DNA of 64,000 nt from Alphaproteobacteria bacterium (GTDB lineage Bacteria > Pseudomonadota > Alphaproteobacteria > Rhodobacterales > Rhodobacteraceae): positions 1 to 64,000 of the forward strand of contig QOQE01000004.1 of NCBI GenBank assembly GCA_003331935.1, in the 5' to 3' direction. The translations under genes and the position numbers were made by a program. Position 1 is the stretch's first letter; every line of letters starts with the position of its first letter. Shown one piece after another: positions 1 through 8,624 of this stretch. The notes under the pieces were generated by a model. It was not told where the DNA came from. It saw only the letters and a program-made list of their open reading frames with translations, and ran no database searches.

Positions 1-398
1 TCAACCCCAATTCCAAAACTCTCACAACAAGAAATTAAGTCCATATCACTCATTTCACTATGTGGCCTTCTTCTTAGTTTAAAAAAGATCTCAGGCTCAA
101 ACTTGGGTTCAAGGAATTTTTCTGGTGAAAATAATCGTTCTTTGCTTAACACCGTGGTGGAGTACATGAAGCCAAAGATTGGGGCGTTGACAGAGTATTT
201 TTCCCAAATTGATTTGTTAGTAAATCCCACTTTTATTCCTAAAGCATTTTCTTTTTTACACTCACGGATTTCTTTTATCTCTAAAGCAATTCTGTAGGCA
301 TCCGACAGAGAGAAATTTGGGATAGTACTGCTTGGTAATTGAGCATGAGATGCATCTTCCAAGCAGTTAATTAAATAATTCGAAAGGTTTTTGCTCAT
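1..398 (-). CDS. 2-keto-4-pentenoate hydratase / FAH-family protein (partial, C-terminus off window)
   Basis: Open frame from the ATG at 398 running off the left edge, about 132 residues visible. It resembles the MhpD-like hydratase/decarboxylase family, which hydrates or decarboxylates 2-oxo acids from aromatic-ring cleavage. Seen: a conserved A-Y-x-I segment near residues 33-36, the G-I-K-V-G-F stretch (family pattern G-x-K-x-G) and a P-x-F-E-P-E-I-F-F segment holding the likely metal-binding glutamates. The upstream GST gene ends in TGA overlapping this ATG (ATGA, 395-398), so the two are translationally coupled. A second member of this family lies at 9496-10272. The family call is fairly safe; the substrate is unknown. 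Confidence 0.7.
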   Translation of the reverse strand, partial: MSKNLSNYLINCLEDASHAQLPSSTIPNFSLSDAYRIALEIKEIRECKKENALGIKVGFTNKSIWEKYSVNAPIFGFMYSTTVLSKERLFSPEKFLEPKFEPEIFFKLRRRPHSEMSDMDLISCCESFGIGV

Positions 399-1027
399 GG
401 GAAAAATACCGGGTTAGCATTCGGTCTCCATTGAACAAATTTCTTTTGAGATTTATCGAACATTGTGGATTCAACAAAAGCTTCTAGCCAACCCTTAAGT
501 TTTTTCCATCCAAACTCGTTAAACCAGCTTATATCAATGTTTGCAAATTGCCTGACAAATGGGAATATAGCCACATCAACTAACTTAGGTTGTTTCCCAA
601 AGAGAAAGTCACCCTCTATTTTTTTATCAAGATCAATCAAATAATCTATCGCTAATCCCCTGCTGACTTTATTGTCATTTTGTGGATAACGAGAGGCATA
701 TTTAGTTTTATCTAAATTGGGCTTAAATTTATTCTCTACGTCATCAATCAAACTATACCCTTCAGCAGGCATATCTAACCAACGATCAGGGTCATTTTTT
801 CTTAATGCCCAAATCATGATATCGATACTTTCATCAATTATTTTTTCCTTTAACTGAAGGCATGGAACAGTTCCAGAAGTTGAAACACTCAAAAATTCGC
901 TCGGTTTGTCTTTTAATACGATTTCTCTTAATTCCACATCTATATTAGCTGCTATAAGTGCCCATCTGGCTCTTATAGCATATGGACATCTACGGAAACT
1001 ATAAAGTATCGGAAATTCTTTACTCAA
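395..1027 (-). CDS. Glutathione S-transferase-like protein
   Basis: 210 residues, typical GST length. The N-terminal thioredoxin-fold half carries C14-P-Y-A17, as in omega- or glutaredoxin-like GSTs where Cys rather than Ser/Tyr is catalytic. The glutathione-binding features are cis-Pro55 (T-V-P-C) and the E66-S67 pair. The C-terminal half is helical. It probably uses glutathione for reduction, conjugation or isomerisation of a small compound in the cytosol. It overlaps the following hydratase gene by four bases (ATGA), so a joint role in ring-cleavage-product metabolism is possible, but that is inferred from position only. Confidence 0.75.
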   Translation of the reverse strand: MSKEFPILYSFRRCPYAIRARWALIAANIDVELREIVLKDKPSEFLSVSTSGTVPCLQLKEKIIDESIDIMIWALRKNDPDRWLDMPAEGYSLIDDVENKFKPNLDKTKYASRYPQNDNKVSRGLAIDYLIDLDKKIEGDFLFGKQPKLVDVAIFPFVRQFANIDISWFNEFGWKKLKGWLEAFVESTMFDKSQKKFVQWRPNANPVFFP

Positions 1028-1064
1028 AAAAAACCCCTTTAATATTCTGATAACTAATCAACAC

Positions 1065-1955
1065 CTAATCCAACTCCATAGGAAGACTGTTATCCATAGC
1101 CCATTCGCTAAGAGAATTATCGTACACTTTCAATTTCTGAAAACCAAGTTGGTATAAAACAAAAGCATTCAAAGTGGCAGCAATACCCCCGCCGCAGTAA
1201 TTAAGTATCTCACTTCCTTTTGTGATATTATATTTTGCGAACACAGACAAAGCCTCTTTTGGTGATTTTAGCATGTGTGTATTTATATCCATAAGATCAC
1301 TAAATGGAATATTTATACTACTTGGTATTCTACCTGGTCTTCCATAACGGGTGCTTTCTCCATTGTGAATATCACTCGTTAGCGCATTAATTAAAAAACA
1401 ACTATTGTCATTCATAGCATCTAATGTTTGTTCTTTGCCTACAAAAAAGCTTTGATGTTTAGACTTCGAGAATACTGTTTCAGAATAAATATTTTCACCA
1501 GACTCAAGATCATAATGATGTCGTTTCCACTCTCTCAAGCCACCGTTTAATATGCTAACATTGTTATAGCCTAGCATATAAATCATCCACCACACCCTGG
1601 TGGCCCATTGAAGACCGTTTGTTGAATATAAAATAATATGGTGTGGATCACCAATTCCTAGCTTACCAAAACTACTACTTAAACTTTCAACGTCAGGCAA
1701 AGTAAATTTGAATTGACTTTCTGTGTTCGAAATTTGGTTTTGAAGGTCTATAAATGCTGCACCAGGAATATGCTTTTCTAAATAATCTTTGTAACCACTT
1801 TCAACGTCGTAAGGTTTAGAGGGGTGTTCATCCGTATAGTGCAAAAAGGTTGTACAGTCATAAATGCGTACCTTCTTATCTGCCAAATTTTCCTTGAGCC
1901 ATTCACATGTTACTATTGCTTCCGGATACTTCCATTCTACTTCTGTTTTTTCCAT
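1065..1955 (-). CDS. Thiosulfate/3-mercaptopyruvate sulfurtransferase-like protein (tandem rhodanese)
   Basis: 296 residues, the usual size for two tandem rhodanese domains. The N-terminal domain has the H-I-P-G-A motif (about residues 87-91) and a W-A-T-R-V-W-W stretch; the C-terminal domain has a second R-I-P-S-S-I-N motif and the active-site loop. The catalytic Cys is about residue 254 in C-G-G-G-I-A. That loop differs from the C-G-S/T-G-V-T pattern of mercaptopyruvate sulfurtransferases and the C-R-K-G-V-T pattern of rhodaneses, so the sulfur donor cannot be predicted. It lies between a GST and a quinone oxidoreductase on the same strand. Confidence 0.75.
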   Translation of the reverse strand: MEKTEVEWKYPEAIVTCEWLKENLADKKVRIYDCTTFLHYTDEHPSKPYDVESGYKDYLEKHIPGAAFIDLQNQISNTESQFKFTLPDVESLSSSFGKLGIGDPHHIILYSTNGLQWATRVWWMIYMLGYNNVSILNGGLREWKRHHYDLESGENIYSETVFSKSKHQSFFVGKEQTLDAMNDNSCFLINALTSDIHNGESTRYGRPGRIPSSINIPFSDLMDINTHMLKSPKEALSVFAKYNITKGSEILNYCGGGIAATLNAFVLYQLGFQKLKVYDNSLSEWAMDNSLPMELD

Positions 1956-1964
1956 TTCGCTGTA

Positions 1965-2951
1965 TTAGGGAATAAGATATATACTTCCCCCACCCTTTCT
2001 AGTTTCTAATGTGTCATGTGCACTGGATGCATCTTTTAAATCAAATGGCAAAAAGTCAGATACTTTAATGACGCCATCTTCAAAAGCTTTAAATACGGCA
2101 GACGCCATTTTTTCATAGTTTTTCCTATTTCCAAAATAATGAAAAAGTATAGGGCGAGAAATAGAAAGTGATTTCTCAGCCAGAGTAGTCATTAAAACTG
2201 GTTTAACAGAACCTGACGATTGACCAAAGTTAATTAAATATCCACAGGGCGCTAATGATGCCAAAGAAGACTCAAACGTATCATTCCCAACAGAGTCGAA
2301 CACTATATCAACACCTGTTCCATCCGTTACTTCCAAAATTTTCTTGCTAAACTCTTTATCACTTGAAATAAAAGTCTCAAAACATCCATTCTTTTTTGCT
2401 TGCTCGATCTTCTCTTCAGATCCAACACTCCCAATTACTTTAACACCGATTGAAGAAGCCCATTGGCAAAGTAAGCGGCCAACACCACCAGACGCTGCCG
2501 TTACCAAAATTGTTTTTGATGAATCAACTGATGTTATTCGGTTCATAAGCATTTCTACTGTCATTGCTCTTAGAAAATTTGTTGCTACTAATTCATCACT
2601 TAAAAAATCAGGTATCCTAATTACTTTTTCCTGGGAAATATTTATATGTGTCGCGTAGGCCCCATATTCTCTTGTGCAGAAAGTTACTCTTTCACCTACT
2701 TGAAAGTCTTTAACATTATTGCCAATTTTTTCAACTATTCCGCTAGCTTCACAACCCGGTATTCCTGGAAGAGCTAAAGTTTTATACAACCCTGATCGAA
2801 CATAAACGTCATGATAGTTAACACCTATAGCGGTATTTTTGATTTGAATCTCATTAGCCAATGGTTCATTTAAGTCCATATCCTGATAGCACAAGACTTC
2901 AGAGGAACCATACGAATTAATAACTGTTGCTTTTGACAATTTTTTCTCCAA
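1965..2951 (-). CDS. NADPH:quinone oxidoreductase-like zinc-free MDR dehydrogenase
   Basis: 328 residues, medium-chain dehydrogenase/reductase superfamily, Qor branch. Seen: the N-terminal G-x-N-Y-H-D-V-Y-V-R-S-G-L-Y substrate-domain signature, the P-G-I-P-G-C-E-A-S-G-I-V-E motif near residues 62-74, and the nucleotide-binding A-A-S-G-G-V-G loop near 152-158. The Cys cluster that binds structural zinc in alcohol dehydrogenases is absent. Such enzymes reduce quinones or alpha,beta-unsaturated carbonyls with NADPH. It is the first gene of the minus-strand group going down to position 1 and is divergent from the amidohydrolase at 3036. The specific substrate is unknown. Confidence 0.8.
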   Translation of the reverse strand: MEKKLSKATVINSYGSSEVLCYQDMDLNEPLANEIQIKNTAIGVNYHDVYVRSGLYKTLALPGIPGCEASGIVEKIGNNVKDFQVGERVTFCTREYGAYATHINISQEKVIRIPDFLSDELVATNFLRAMTVEMLMNRITSVDSSKTILVTAASGGVGRLLCQWASSIGVKVIGSVGSEEKIEQAKKNGCFETFISSDKEFSKKILEVTDGTGVDIVFDSVGNDTFESSLASLAPCGYLINFGQSSGSVKPVLMTTLAEKSLSISRPILFHYFGNRKNYEKMASAVFKAFEDGVIKVSDFLPFDLKDASSAHDTLETRKGGGSIYLIP

Positions 2952-3035
2952 TTAACTTGTTAAAAGTTTAAAATAATTTAAGCTTACATTCTTTGCACGC
3001 GACCTATCTTATTTTTTTTAGACGGGAATTTATAT

Positions 3036-4202
3036 ATGAAAATCTTACCAGAAATAGACAAAATATCCAATGAACTAACAAATATCTTTAAAGATCTCCA
3101 CGAGCATCCAGAATTAGGTTTCGAGGAGGTTAGAACATCTAAAATAGTAAAAGAGAAGCTTCAAGATTATGGGGTGGATGAGATACACACAGAGATTGGA
3201 AAAACAGGCGTAGTAGCTGTTATCAATGGCAAACAACAAGGTGGCAATCAAATTGGGCTTAGAGCTGATATGGACGCCCTTCCAATAGAAGAAACTACTA
3301 ACCTCAATTACGCATCAAAGAATCCAGGAAAAATGCATGCTTGTGGCCATGATGGACATACAACGATGTTGCTAGGGGCAGCTAAGCATCTATGTGAAAC
3401 TCGAAACTTTAAAGGCAAAGCTGTCTTAATTTTTCAACCAGCTGAAGAGGGTATGGGTGGAGCGCGACTAATGCTCGAAGAAGGGTTATTTCAAAAGTTT
3501 CCTTGCTCTGAAATTTATGGAATCCATAATTCTCCAAATGGCAGACATAGCGAGATTTCTATTTGCAAAGGCAAAGCCATGGCAGGCGCTTCATTTTTTG
3601 ATATTAAAATTAATGCAAAAGGTAGTCATGCGGCAATGCCTCATCAATCGATAGATCCAATAATTATTTGCTCAAATTTGATCGATCAAATGCAAGCTAT
3701 AGTTTCAAGGAATACGCCACCTCTTGAAAGTGTCGTGTTGTCAATAACACAAATTCATTCCGGCTCGGCTTACAATGTGATCCCTGAAGAGGCAAAACTT
3801 TGTGGCACAATACGTTATTTTTCGAACGAAGTTTATGCGTTAGTAGAGGAGCGTGTAAAGGCAATATGCAAGGGACTGGAAACGGCATACAATGTTGAAG
3901 TTATTCCTGATCTGCGAAATACTTTTGATGTTCTCAATAATGATGATCAGCTTAGCGATTTCTATATGGATGCCGCGGAAGAAATTGTTGGAGGAGACAA
4001 CATAATTAGAGACGCAGAACCTGCTACTGGATCAGAGGATTTTGCAGATATGTTGAAGCATGTGAAAGGGGCATATTGCAGAATAGGTCATAAGGGGACT
4101 CAACCGCTACATAGTCCAAAGTTTATATTGGACCCAGAAATAATTCCAGTTGGCGCGTCGGTTCTGGCAAGATTGGTAGAAAAGCAATTACCAACTGACT
4201 GA
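3036..4202 (+). CDS. M20 family amidohydrolase (hippurate/N-acyl amino acid hydrolase type)
   Basis: 388 residues, typical for the M20D aminoacylase/hippuricase group. Metal-site residues can be followed: C103 and H105 in H-A-C-G-H-D-G-H, E137-E138 in Q-P-A-E-E-G, H164 in Y-G-I-H-N, and the C-terminal G-S-E-D-F segment and P-L-H-S-P. The dimerisation lid domain lies in the middle. It hydrolyses an N-acyl or amide bond of an amino acid conjugate in the cytosol, using one or two divalent metals. It stands alone on the plus strand between two minus-strand genes. Confidence 0.85.
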   Translation: MKILPEIDKISNELTNIFKDLHEHPELGFEEVRTSKIVKEKLQDYGVDEIHTEIGKTGVVAVINGKQQGGNQIGLRADMDALPIEETTNLNYASKNPGKMHACGHDGHTTMLLGAAKHLCETRNFKGKAVLIFQPAEEGMGGARLMLEEGLFQKFPCSEIYGIHNSPNGRHSEISICKGKAMAGASFFDIKINAKGSHAAMPHQSIDPIIICSNLIDQMQAIVSRNTPPLESVVLSITQIHSGSAYNVIPEEAKLCGTIRYFSNEVYALVEERVKAICKGLETAYNVEVIPDLRNTFDVLNNDDQLSDFYMDAAEEIVGGDNIIRDAEPATGSEDFADMLKHVKGAYCRIGHKGTQPLHSPKFILDPEIIPVGASVLARLVEKQLPTD

Positions 4203-4217
4203 TTTATATGGGTCAAT

Positions 4218-5855
4218 TTATTTAGCCAAGACCCCCGTCTTTATATTATAGTCAACCGCGATCTGGTAAGTCGGGTCGTCATCGCTGTCAACCATAAGCT
4301 GGCCTGTCTTTGTCAAGAGGTCATGACAATCACGGCTTAAGTGACGTAATTTCACCTCTCTTCCAGAACTTTGATATTTTTCAGCAATATCTTCAATAGC
4401 TTTCAACGCCGATTGATCAACTACCTTTGACTTAGCGAAATCTAGAATAACTGTTTTCGGGTCATCATCTGGTTTGAAAATTTCAACAAAGCTTTCGACA
4501 GATCCAAAAAAAAGAGGTCCTTCAATATCATAAACCTTAGCTCCCTTTGTTCTTATAGAGGAGCGTTCAACGGCTCGTATCCTTATAGCGGAGTTCCAGG
4601 CAAATACTAAAGCAGAGACTATAACACCCACCAAAACAGCGACAGCTAAATCTTCGAGAACTGTGACAACAGTTACCAAGACGATAACAAGAGCATCTGA
4701 TTTTGGAATTTTGGTAATTAAGCTGATAGAATTCCAAGCAAAGGTACCGATTACCACCATGAACATAACGCCTACTAAAGCGGCTATTGGTATTGCCTCG
4801 ATGAGAGCGCTACCATATAAAATAAAAAAAAGTAGAAAAAGGGAGGCTGCCGTAGCAGCAATTCTTGTTCTTCCTCCTGATTTAACATTAATCATAGACT
4901 GACCAATCATCGCACATCCGCCCATGCCACCAAAAAACCCGGTAATGGTATTTGCAGCGCCTTGCGCCATGCACTCCTGTCTCGTTCCACCTCTTTTATT
5001 CGTGATTTCCCCAACAAGGTTCAGAGTTAAAAGACTTTCAATTAATCCGATAGCAGACAGCACTATCGCGTAAGGGAAAATAATATATATAGTTTCTAAG
5101 TTAAGAGGAACCATCGGAATAGAAAAAAGTGGCAACCCACCCGCCACCGGAGCGAGATCTCCCACGGATGGAACAGGAATATCAAAATAAATAACAACTA
5201 GGCTGACAATTATTATTGCTGCTAAAGGTCCAGGCAATAGTCGTGTAATTTTTGGAGTAAGCCAAATTAAAACCATCGTTACACAAACGATTAAAACTGA
5301 AGTACTTAATAGTATTCCACTCATCCACTCTAATTTACCATCTGCTGTTTCGGTTTGAAATTGTCTGATTTGAGCGAGGCCTATGACTATTGCGAGCCCA
5401 TTAACAAAACCCAACATCACTGGTTGAGGAACCATCCTAATAAATTTTCCTAGCTTGAAAATGCCAGCAAGTATTTGAAGTATACCCATAAGAACCACTG
5501 TTGCAAAAAGATATTGAACGCCGTGCTCGGATACAAGAGAAATCATTACTACGGCTAGGGCACCAGTCGCACCAGAGATCATTCCTGGTCTTCCTCCAAA
5601 AAGGGCAGTAACCAAACCAACAATAAAAGCTGCGTACAAACCAACAAGAGGCTCCACTCCAGCAACAAAAGCAAAAGCAACTGCTTCCGGAACTAATGCT
5701 ATAGCTACCGTAAGTCCAGCGAGTATCTCAACTCTCAATAGTGAGATAGAGAGCTGGTTACTAAGAGAATTATTTTGATAGCGCTCAGCTAATAACGAAA
5801 TTGCTGTTTTTATCACTGGCTGCCTCATTAATGGTTTAAAAAAAATTTGTACCAC
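4218..5855 (-). CDS. SulP family inorganic anion transporter with STAS domain
   Basis: 545 residues, the family's usual length. The N-terminal roughly 420 residues are multi-spanning membrane segments with the SulP signature region (L-T-V-A-I-A-L-V-P-E-A-V-A-F-A near 50-65); the C-terminal about 110 residues form a cytoplasmic STAS domain (around D-F-A-K-S-K-V-V-D-Q-S-A). Bacterial SulP proteins import sulfate, bicarbonate or dicarboxylates, usually with Na+ or H+. The substrate cannot be read from sequence; a beta-carbonic anhydrase exists in the window but is 51 kb away. It is convergent with the M20 gene with only 15 bases between. Confidence 0.88.
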   Translation of the reverse strand: MVQIFFKPLMRQPVIKTAISLLAERYQNNSLSNQLSISLLRVEILAGLTVAIALVPEAVAFAFVAGVEPLVGLYAAFIVGLVTALFGGRPGMISGATGALAVVMISLVSEHGVQYLFATVVLMGILQILAGIFKLGKFIRMVPQPVMLGFVNGLAIVIGLAQIRQFQTETADGKLEWMSGILLSTSVLIVCVTMVLIWLTPKITRLLPGPLAAIIIVSLVVIYFDIPVPSVGDLAPVAGGLPLFSIPMVPLNLETIYIIFPYAIVLSAIGLIESLLTLNLVGEITNKRGGTRQECMAQGAANTITGFFGGMGGCAMIGQSMINVKSGGRTRIAATAASLFLLFFILYGSALIEAIPIAALVGVMFMVVIGTFAWNSISLITKIPKSDALVIVLVTVVTVLEDLAVAVLVGVIVSALVFAWNSAIRIRAVERSSIRTKGAKVYDIEGPLFFGSVESFVEIFKPDDDPKTVILDFAKSKVVDQSALKAIEDIAEKYQSSGREVKLRHLSRDCHDLLTKTGQLMVDSDDDPTYQIAVDYNIKTGVLAK

Positions 5856-5936
5856 TTAATATGGACTTTAGAGAAATATGTAAAGCCTGTTTTCTCTATT
5901 TAGATAGAATAGAAAACTTTTGTTTGGACTGATTAA

Positions 5937-6788
5937 ATCACTTGCCAGTTAAAAATACCCTCAATTGATGAGCTAGTTGATAAAAAAATCCTATCTTCGC
6001 GGCTCCAAAAAGAGGAGCGTTTTCTACATTTTTGGAATGAAAAAGATTTATCAAAAGTCGATTATATAAGAACACTGGTTACCGTAGCATCTGTTTCAAA
6101 TAATCTTTCGTGGATCTTTTTCTCTGCTTACCAATGTGCAATTAGATATCATTTCAAGCAAAAAATAAGAGGAACTATTTCTCTAGCAGTTAGAGAGAAC
6201 TCTCATGCTCCTGTAAAAGCTTCTTTTGATAATAAAAAAAATATATTGTCACTAAGTGGTAAGAAATCTTGGTTGGTTAGCACAAATGTAGAAACGATAC
6301 TATTGTTTGTAAGGTTAAAGAAACCTATCGAATTACCACTCAACAACAGCACGTGTTTATTAAACTCAATTTTAGTTCCAATTTATAAAGAAAAGTCTGC
6401 AATTCGCAAAACGTTCGAGAAAACAAGATTTTTAAAAAATTTAAATCAAGGCAATTTAACGTTAGAACATACACAAATTTTTTCCAAACATATTTCTTCT
6501 GGGAAAAAAATTCGTGGTTTCGGGGCCTCAGAACAATTTTTTGTTATGCTCTCCTTAGGAATATATTTTGTTAATACGGTTAAAAGTCCAAAACTAAAGA
6601 GAAGCTTCTATGTTACAGTAAAAGCTTTGATTTTAGATTTCAACGCACGAAAAACCCTCAAATTAATAGTAAAGCATCATAAGAAAACGCTAATTAAATT
6701 GATAAACACTTTCGAAAAACTACCAGAAAGAAAAACAATAATTAATTGGGATACTGATAAAAACATTTTTAAAAACATGTTGAAGTGA
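5937..6788 (+). pseudogene. Acyl-CoA-dehydrogenase-like reading frame without a recognisable start codon
   Basis: An open frame runs from after the stop at 5934-5936 to the stop at 6788, up to 283 codons, but has no in-frame ATG or GTG near its beginning. The only early initiators are CTG at 6075 and TTG at 6246. The upstream part reads as protein (I-P-S-I-D-E-L-V-D, then S-W-I-F-F-S-A-Y-Q), and S-G-K-K-S-W-L-V-S-T resembles the middle beta-domain of acyl-CoA dehydrogenases, so the TTG at 6246 would cut the fold. It is lysine-rich and shorter than the family's roughly 380 residues. Either a rare start (the ATA at 5955 or a nearby codon) is used, or the start has decayed. The family match is distant. 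Confidence 0.45.
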
Positions 6789-6868
6789 ATCATTACAGTT
6801 CAAAAAATAAACCTTTATTTTCATTAAAAATTAAATTATAGTTAATAAAAGAATAGTGGAGATAGATT

Positions 6869-7147
6869 ATGAAGCTCAAAATTTTATTAGCTGCGGTCGC
6901 CTTTTGCTTAAGTTCTGCTTCCTTTGCTGGAGATCTATTAGGATGGAACCATAGTTGTTGGGACAATAAGACAGCATTGTTCACAGATAAGATGAATAAA
7001 GCAATAGAAGTTGCGTCTCTAGACAGAGAAACTCTATTGAAGGTTGATCAATTGACAACAGAGTGCCATTACAATGTCAATTTAGGCCTATCTACTTACG
7101 AAACAGATACGTGCAAAAAAGCATTAGAGATGGTTGGAGTAAACTAG
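6869..7147 (+). CDS. Small secreted cysteine-containing protein, unknown
   Basis: 92 residues with a clear Sec signal peptide: M-K-L-K, a hydrophobic stretch, then A-S-F-A before the likely cleavage at about residue 20. The mature part of about 72 residues has three cysteines (S-C-W, E-C-H-Y and T-C-K-K). There is a purine-rich stretch with GTGGAG before the ATG at 6869. I do not recognise the family. It is flanked by the degenerate acyl-CoA-dehydrogenase-like frame upstream and a convergent SDR gene. It is most likely a small periplasmic protein; the odd number of cysteines leaves one free or available for metal or heme attachment. Confidence 0.6.
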   Translation: MKLKILLAAVAFCLSSASFAGDLLGWNHSCWDNKTALFTDKMNKAIEVASLDRETLLKVDQLTTECHYNVNLGLSTYETDTCKKALEMVGVN

Positions 7148-7175
7148 TTAACTGATATTTTTTCTTGGTCAATTT

Positions 7176-7886
7176 CTACCAATACTCTCCATAAGGACGT
7201 AATTCGACGCGGAATGACCATGCAGATCTGTCTTGCTTTACGACCTTGAAAACCTCCTCAGCTATATGTTTTGGAGAAGCAAAAAAATTATCTGGTTTAT
7301 CTGGGGCAAGTCGCGGTCGGGTTCTGGGTGTGTCAATCAACGCGTCTATAATAATATAGGCCACATGTATTCCTTTTGGTCCAAATTCTCTTGCCATAGA
7401 CTCTGCCAGTATCTTTTGAGCTGCTTTAGACGCAGCAAAAAAACCCCAACCATCTTTTCCTCTTTCTGCAGCCGTATTACCAGTAACAATAATTGTGCCA
7501 CTCTCTCTTTCTAACATTTTTGGAAGAGCCATCTGTGACAAAATAAGCAATGCAGTTGTGTTAACTCTAAAATTTTTTTCCAAATCTTCGTAGCTCAAAT
7601 CAAGGATGGGTCCTCGCGTTCCCAATGGAGCATTGTGTATCACCACCTCAGCTGTTCCAAGATCCGTAAGTATTTTATTTATTGTTTGTTTCAAATCTTT
7701 AATATTAGCTACATCACAAGGATAAGCGGTCGTATTGTTGTACTTTTTTTCCAAATTTTTGAGGTTGTCTTCAGTTCGAGCGATCATGGCAACGTGGTAG
7801 CCATTCTTCGAGAAATATCGCGCAATCTCGGCTCCTGTACCAGTTTCTGGTCCGACCCCTGTTAAAATACATAATTTCTTACCCAT
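7176..7886 (-). CDS. Atypical short-chain dehydrogenase/reductase (catalytic Tyr replaced by Phe)
   Basis: 236 residues, SDR Rossmann fold. The cofactor motif T-G-V-G-P-E-T-G-T-G is at residues 8-17 and the structural H-N-A-P-L-G replaces N-N-A-G. At the active site the usual Y-x-x-x-K is F-A-A-S-K (in G-F-F-A-A-S-K-A-A), and the region of the catalytic Ser reads V-T-G-N-T-A. Both proton-relay residues therefore appear changed, as in a known SDR subgroup carrying F-A-A-A-K. It may bind NAD(P)H but use other chemistry. Its start overlaps the end of the upstream GST gene by eight bases, so the two are co-translated. Confidence 0.8.
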   Translation of the reverse strand: MGKKLCILTGVGPETGTGAEIARYFSKNGYHVAMIARTEDNLKNLEKKYNNTTAYPCDVANIKDLKQTINKILTDLGTAEVVIHNAPLGTRGPILDLSYEDLEKNFRVNTTALLILSQMALPKMLERESGTIIVTGNTAAERGKDGWGFFAASKAAQKILAESMAREFGPKGIHVAYIIIDALIDTPRTRPRLAPDKPDNFFASPKHIAEEVFKVVKQDRSAWSFRVELRPYGEYW

Positions 7887-8511
7887 CTGATTTAAACCTT
7901 CTGTCTAATTTTTCATGCCACGCTTTAATTTCTTCAAATTCGTCAAACTTCATTTCAATGGCAATGGCGCGCTGTACCACCTCATATCCCGTTATATCAG
8001 CAATACTCAATGTCTCACCCGCTACATAATTCGTTGTCTTTAAATGAGCGTTCAATCTCTGAAACAATATTCTGCATGACTCAACTCCCCATTCTGCAAT
8101 TGCAGGAAATTGAGGCAAGTCATTACGTGTTCCCGACAAAACCTTACCCTTAAATCTCTCGAACTTGTTTCTGATGCCATTCATCAGCGGTAAATATCCG
8201 TCGATTTCCAGTCGTCTGTCCCACATTTCAATGATTGCTCGTTCTTGAGAAGTTGTTCCAAATAGTTTTATGGATCCATTGTTATTTTCCTCCAGATATC
8301 TGCATATAGCCAAACTTTCAGAAATTACTACCCCATTACCCAATTCAAGAAAAGGAACACAGTGAAATGGATTAAGAGAGTTATAAGGCTCTTTAAATTG
8401 CTCTCCATCTCTGATATTGAGTTGAATCGTAGGAACATTTATGCTGGTTTCTTTTAGAAAAATAGCTACCCTATTAGAAGATGGCGCAAGATCGAATTGG
8501 TAAAGTTTCAT
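7879..8511 (-). CDS. Glutathione S-transferase family protein
   Basis: 210 residues. The N-terminal thioredoxin-like domain begins M-K-L-Y-Q-F-D-L-A-P-S-S-N-R with the candidate catalytic Ser at 11 or 12; V-P-F (cis-Pro about 53) and S-E-S (about 64-66) are the usual glutathione contacts. The C-terminal all-helical domain includes the N-capping box-like S-I-A-D-I-T-G. It may conjugate or isomerise an electrophile with glutathione. It forms a two-gene unit with the atypical SDR downstream and is divergent from the flagellin gene. Confidence 0.8.
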   Translation of the reverse strand: MKLYQFDLAPSSNRVAIFLKETSINVPTIQLNIRDGEQFKEPYNSLNPFHCVPFLELGNGVVISESLAICRYLEENNNGSIKLFGTTSQERAIIEMWDRRLEIDGYLPLMNGIRNKFERFKGKVLSGTRNDLPQFPAIAEWGVESCRILFQRLNAHLKTTNYVAGETLSIADITGYEVVQRAIAIEMKFDEFEEIKAWHEKLDRRFKSDG

Positions 8512-8624
8512 GATTTTCCCCCGTACTTAAGTATATAACCTTAGTTCATATTGTGAATTAAAAAAGGCATAAATAATAATCCAATAATTTCCGTCGTTTA
8601 TAGTAAAGGGATTATGGGTTTGGA

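Noticed and set aside
103-297. 64-codon plus-strand ORF
   Set aside because: It lies inside the minus-strand hydratase-like gene, which has family motifs and a coupled start.
4218-5855. SulP as partner of the carbonic anhydrase
   Set aside because: The genes are over 50 kb apart with no shared context, so bicarbonate uptake cannot be supported.
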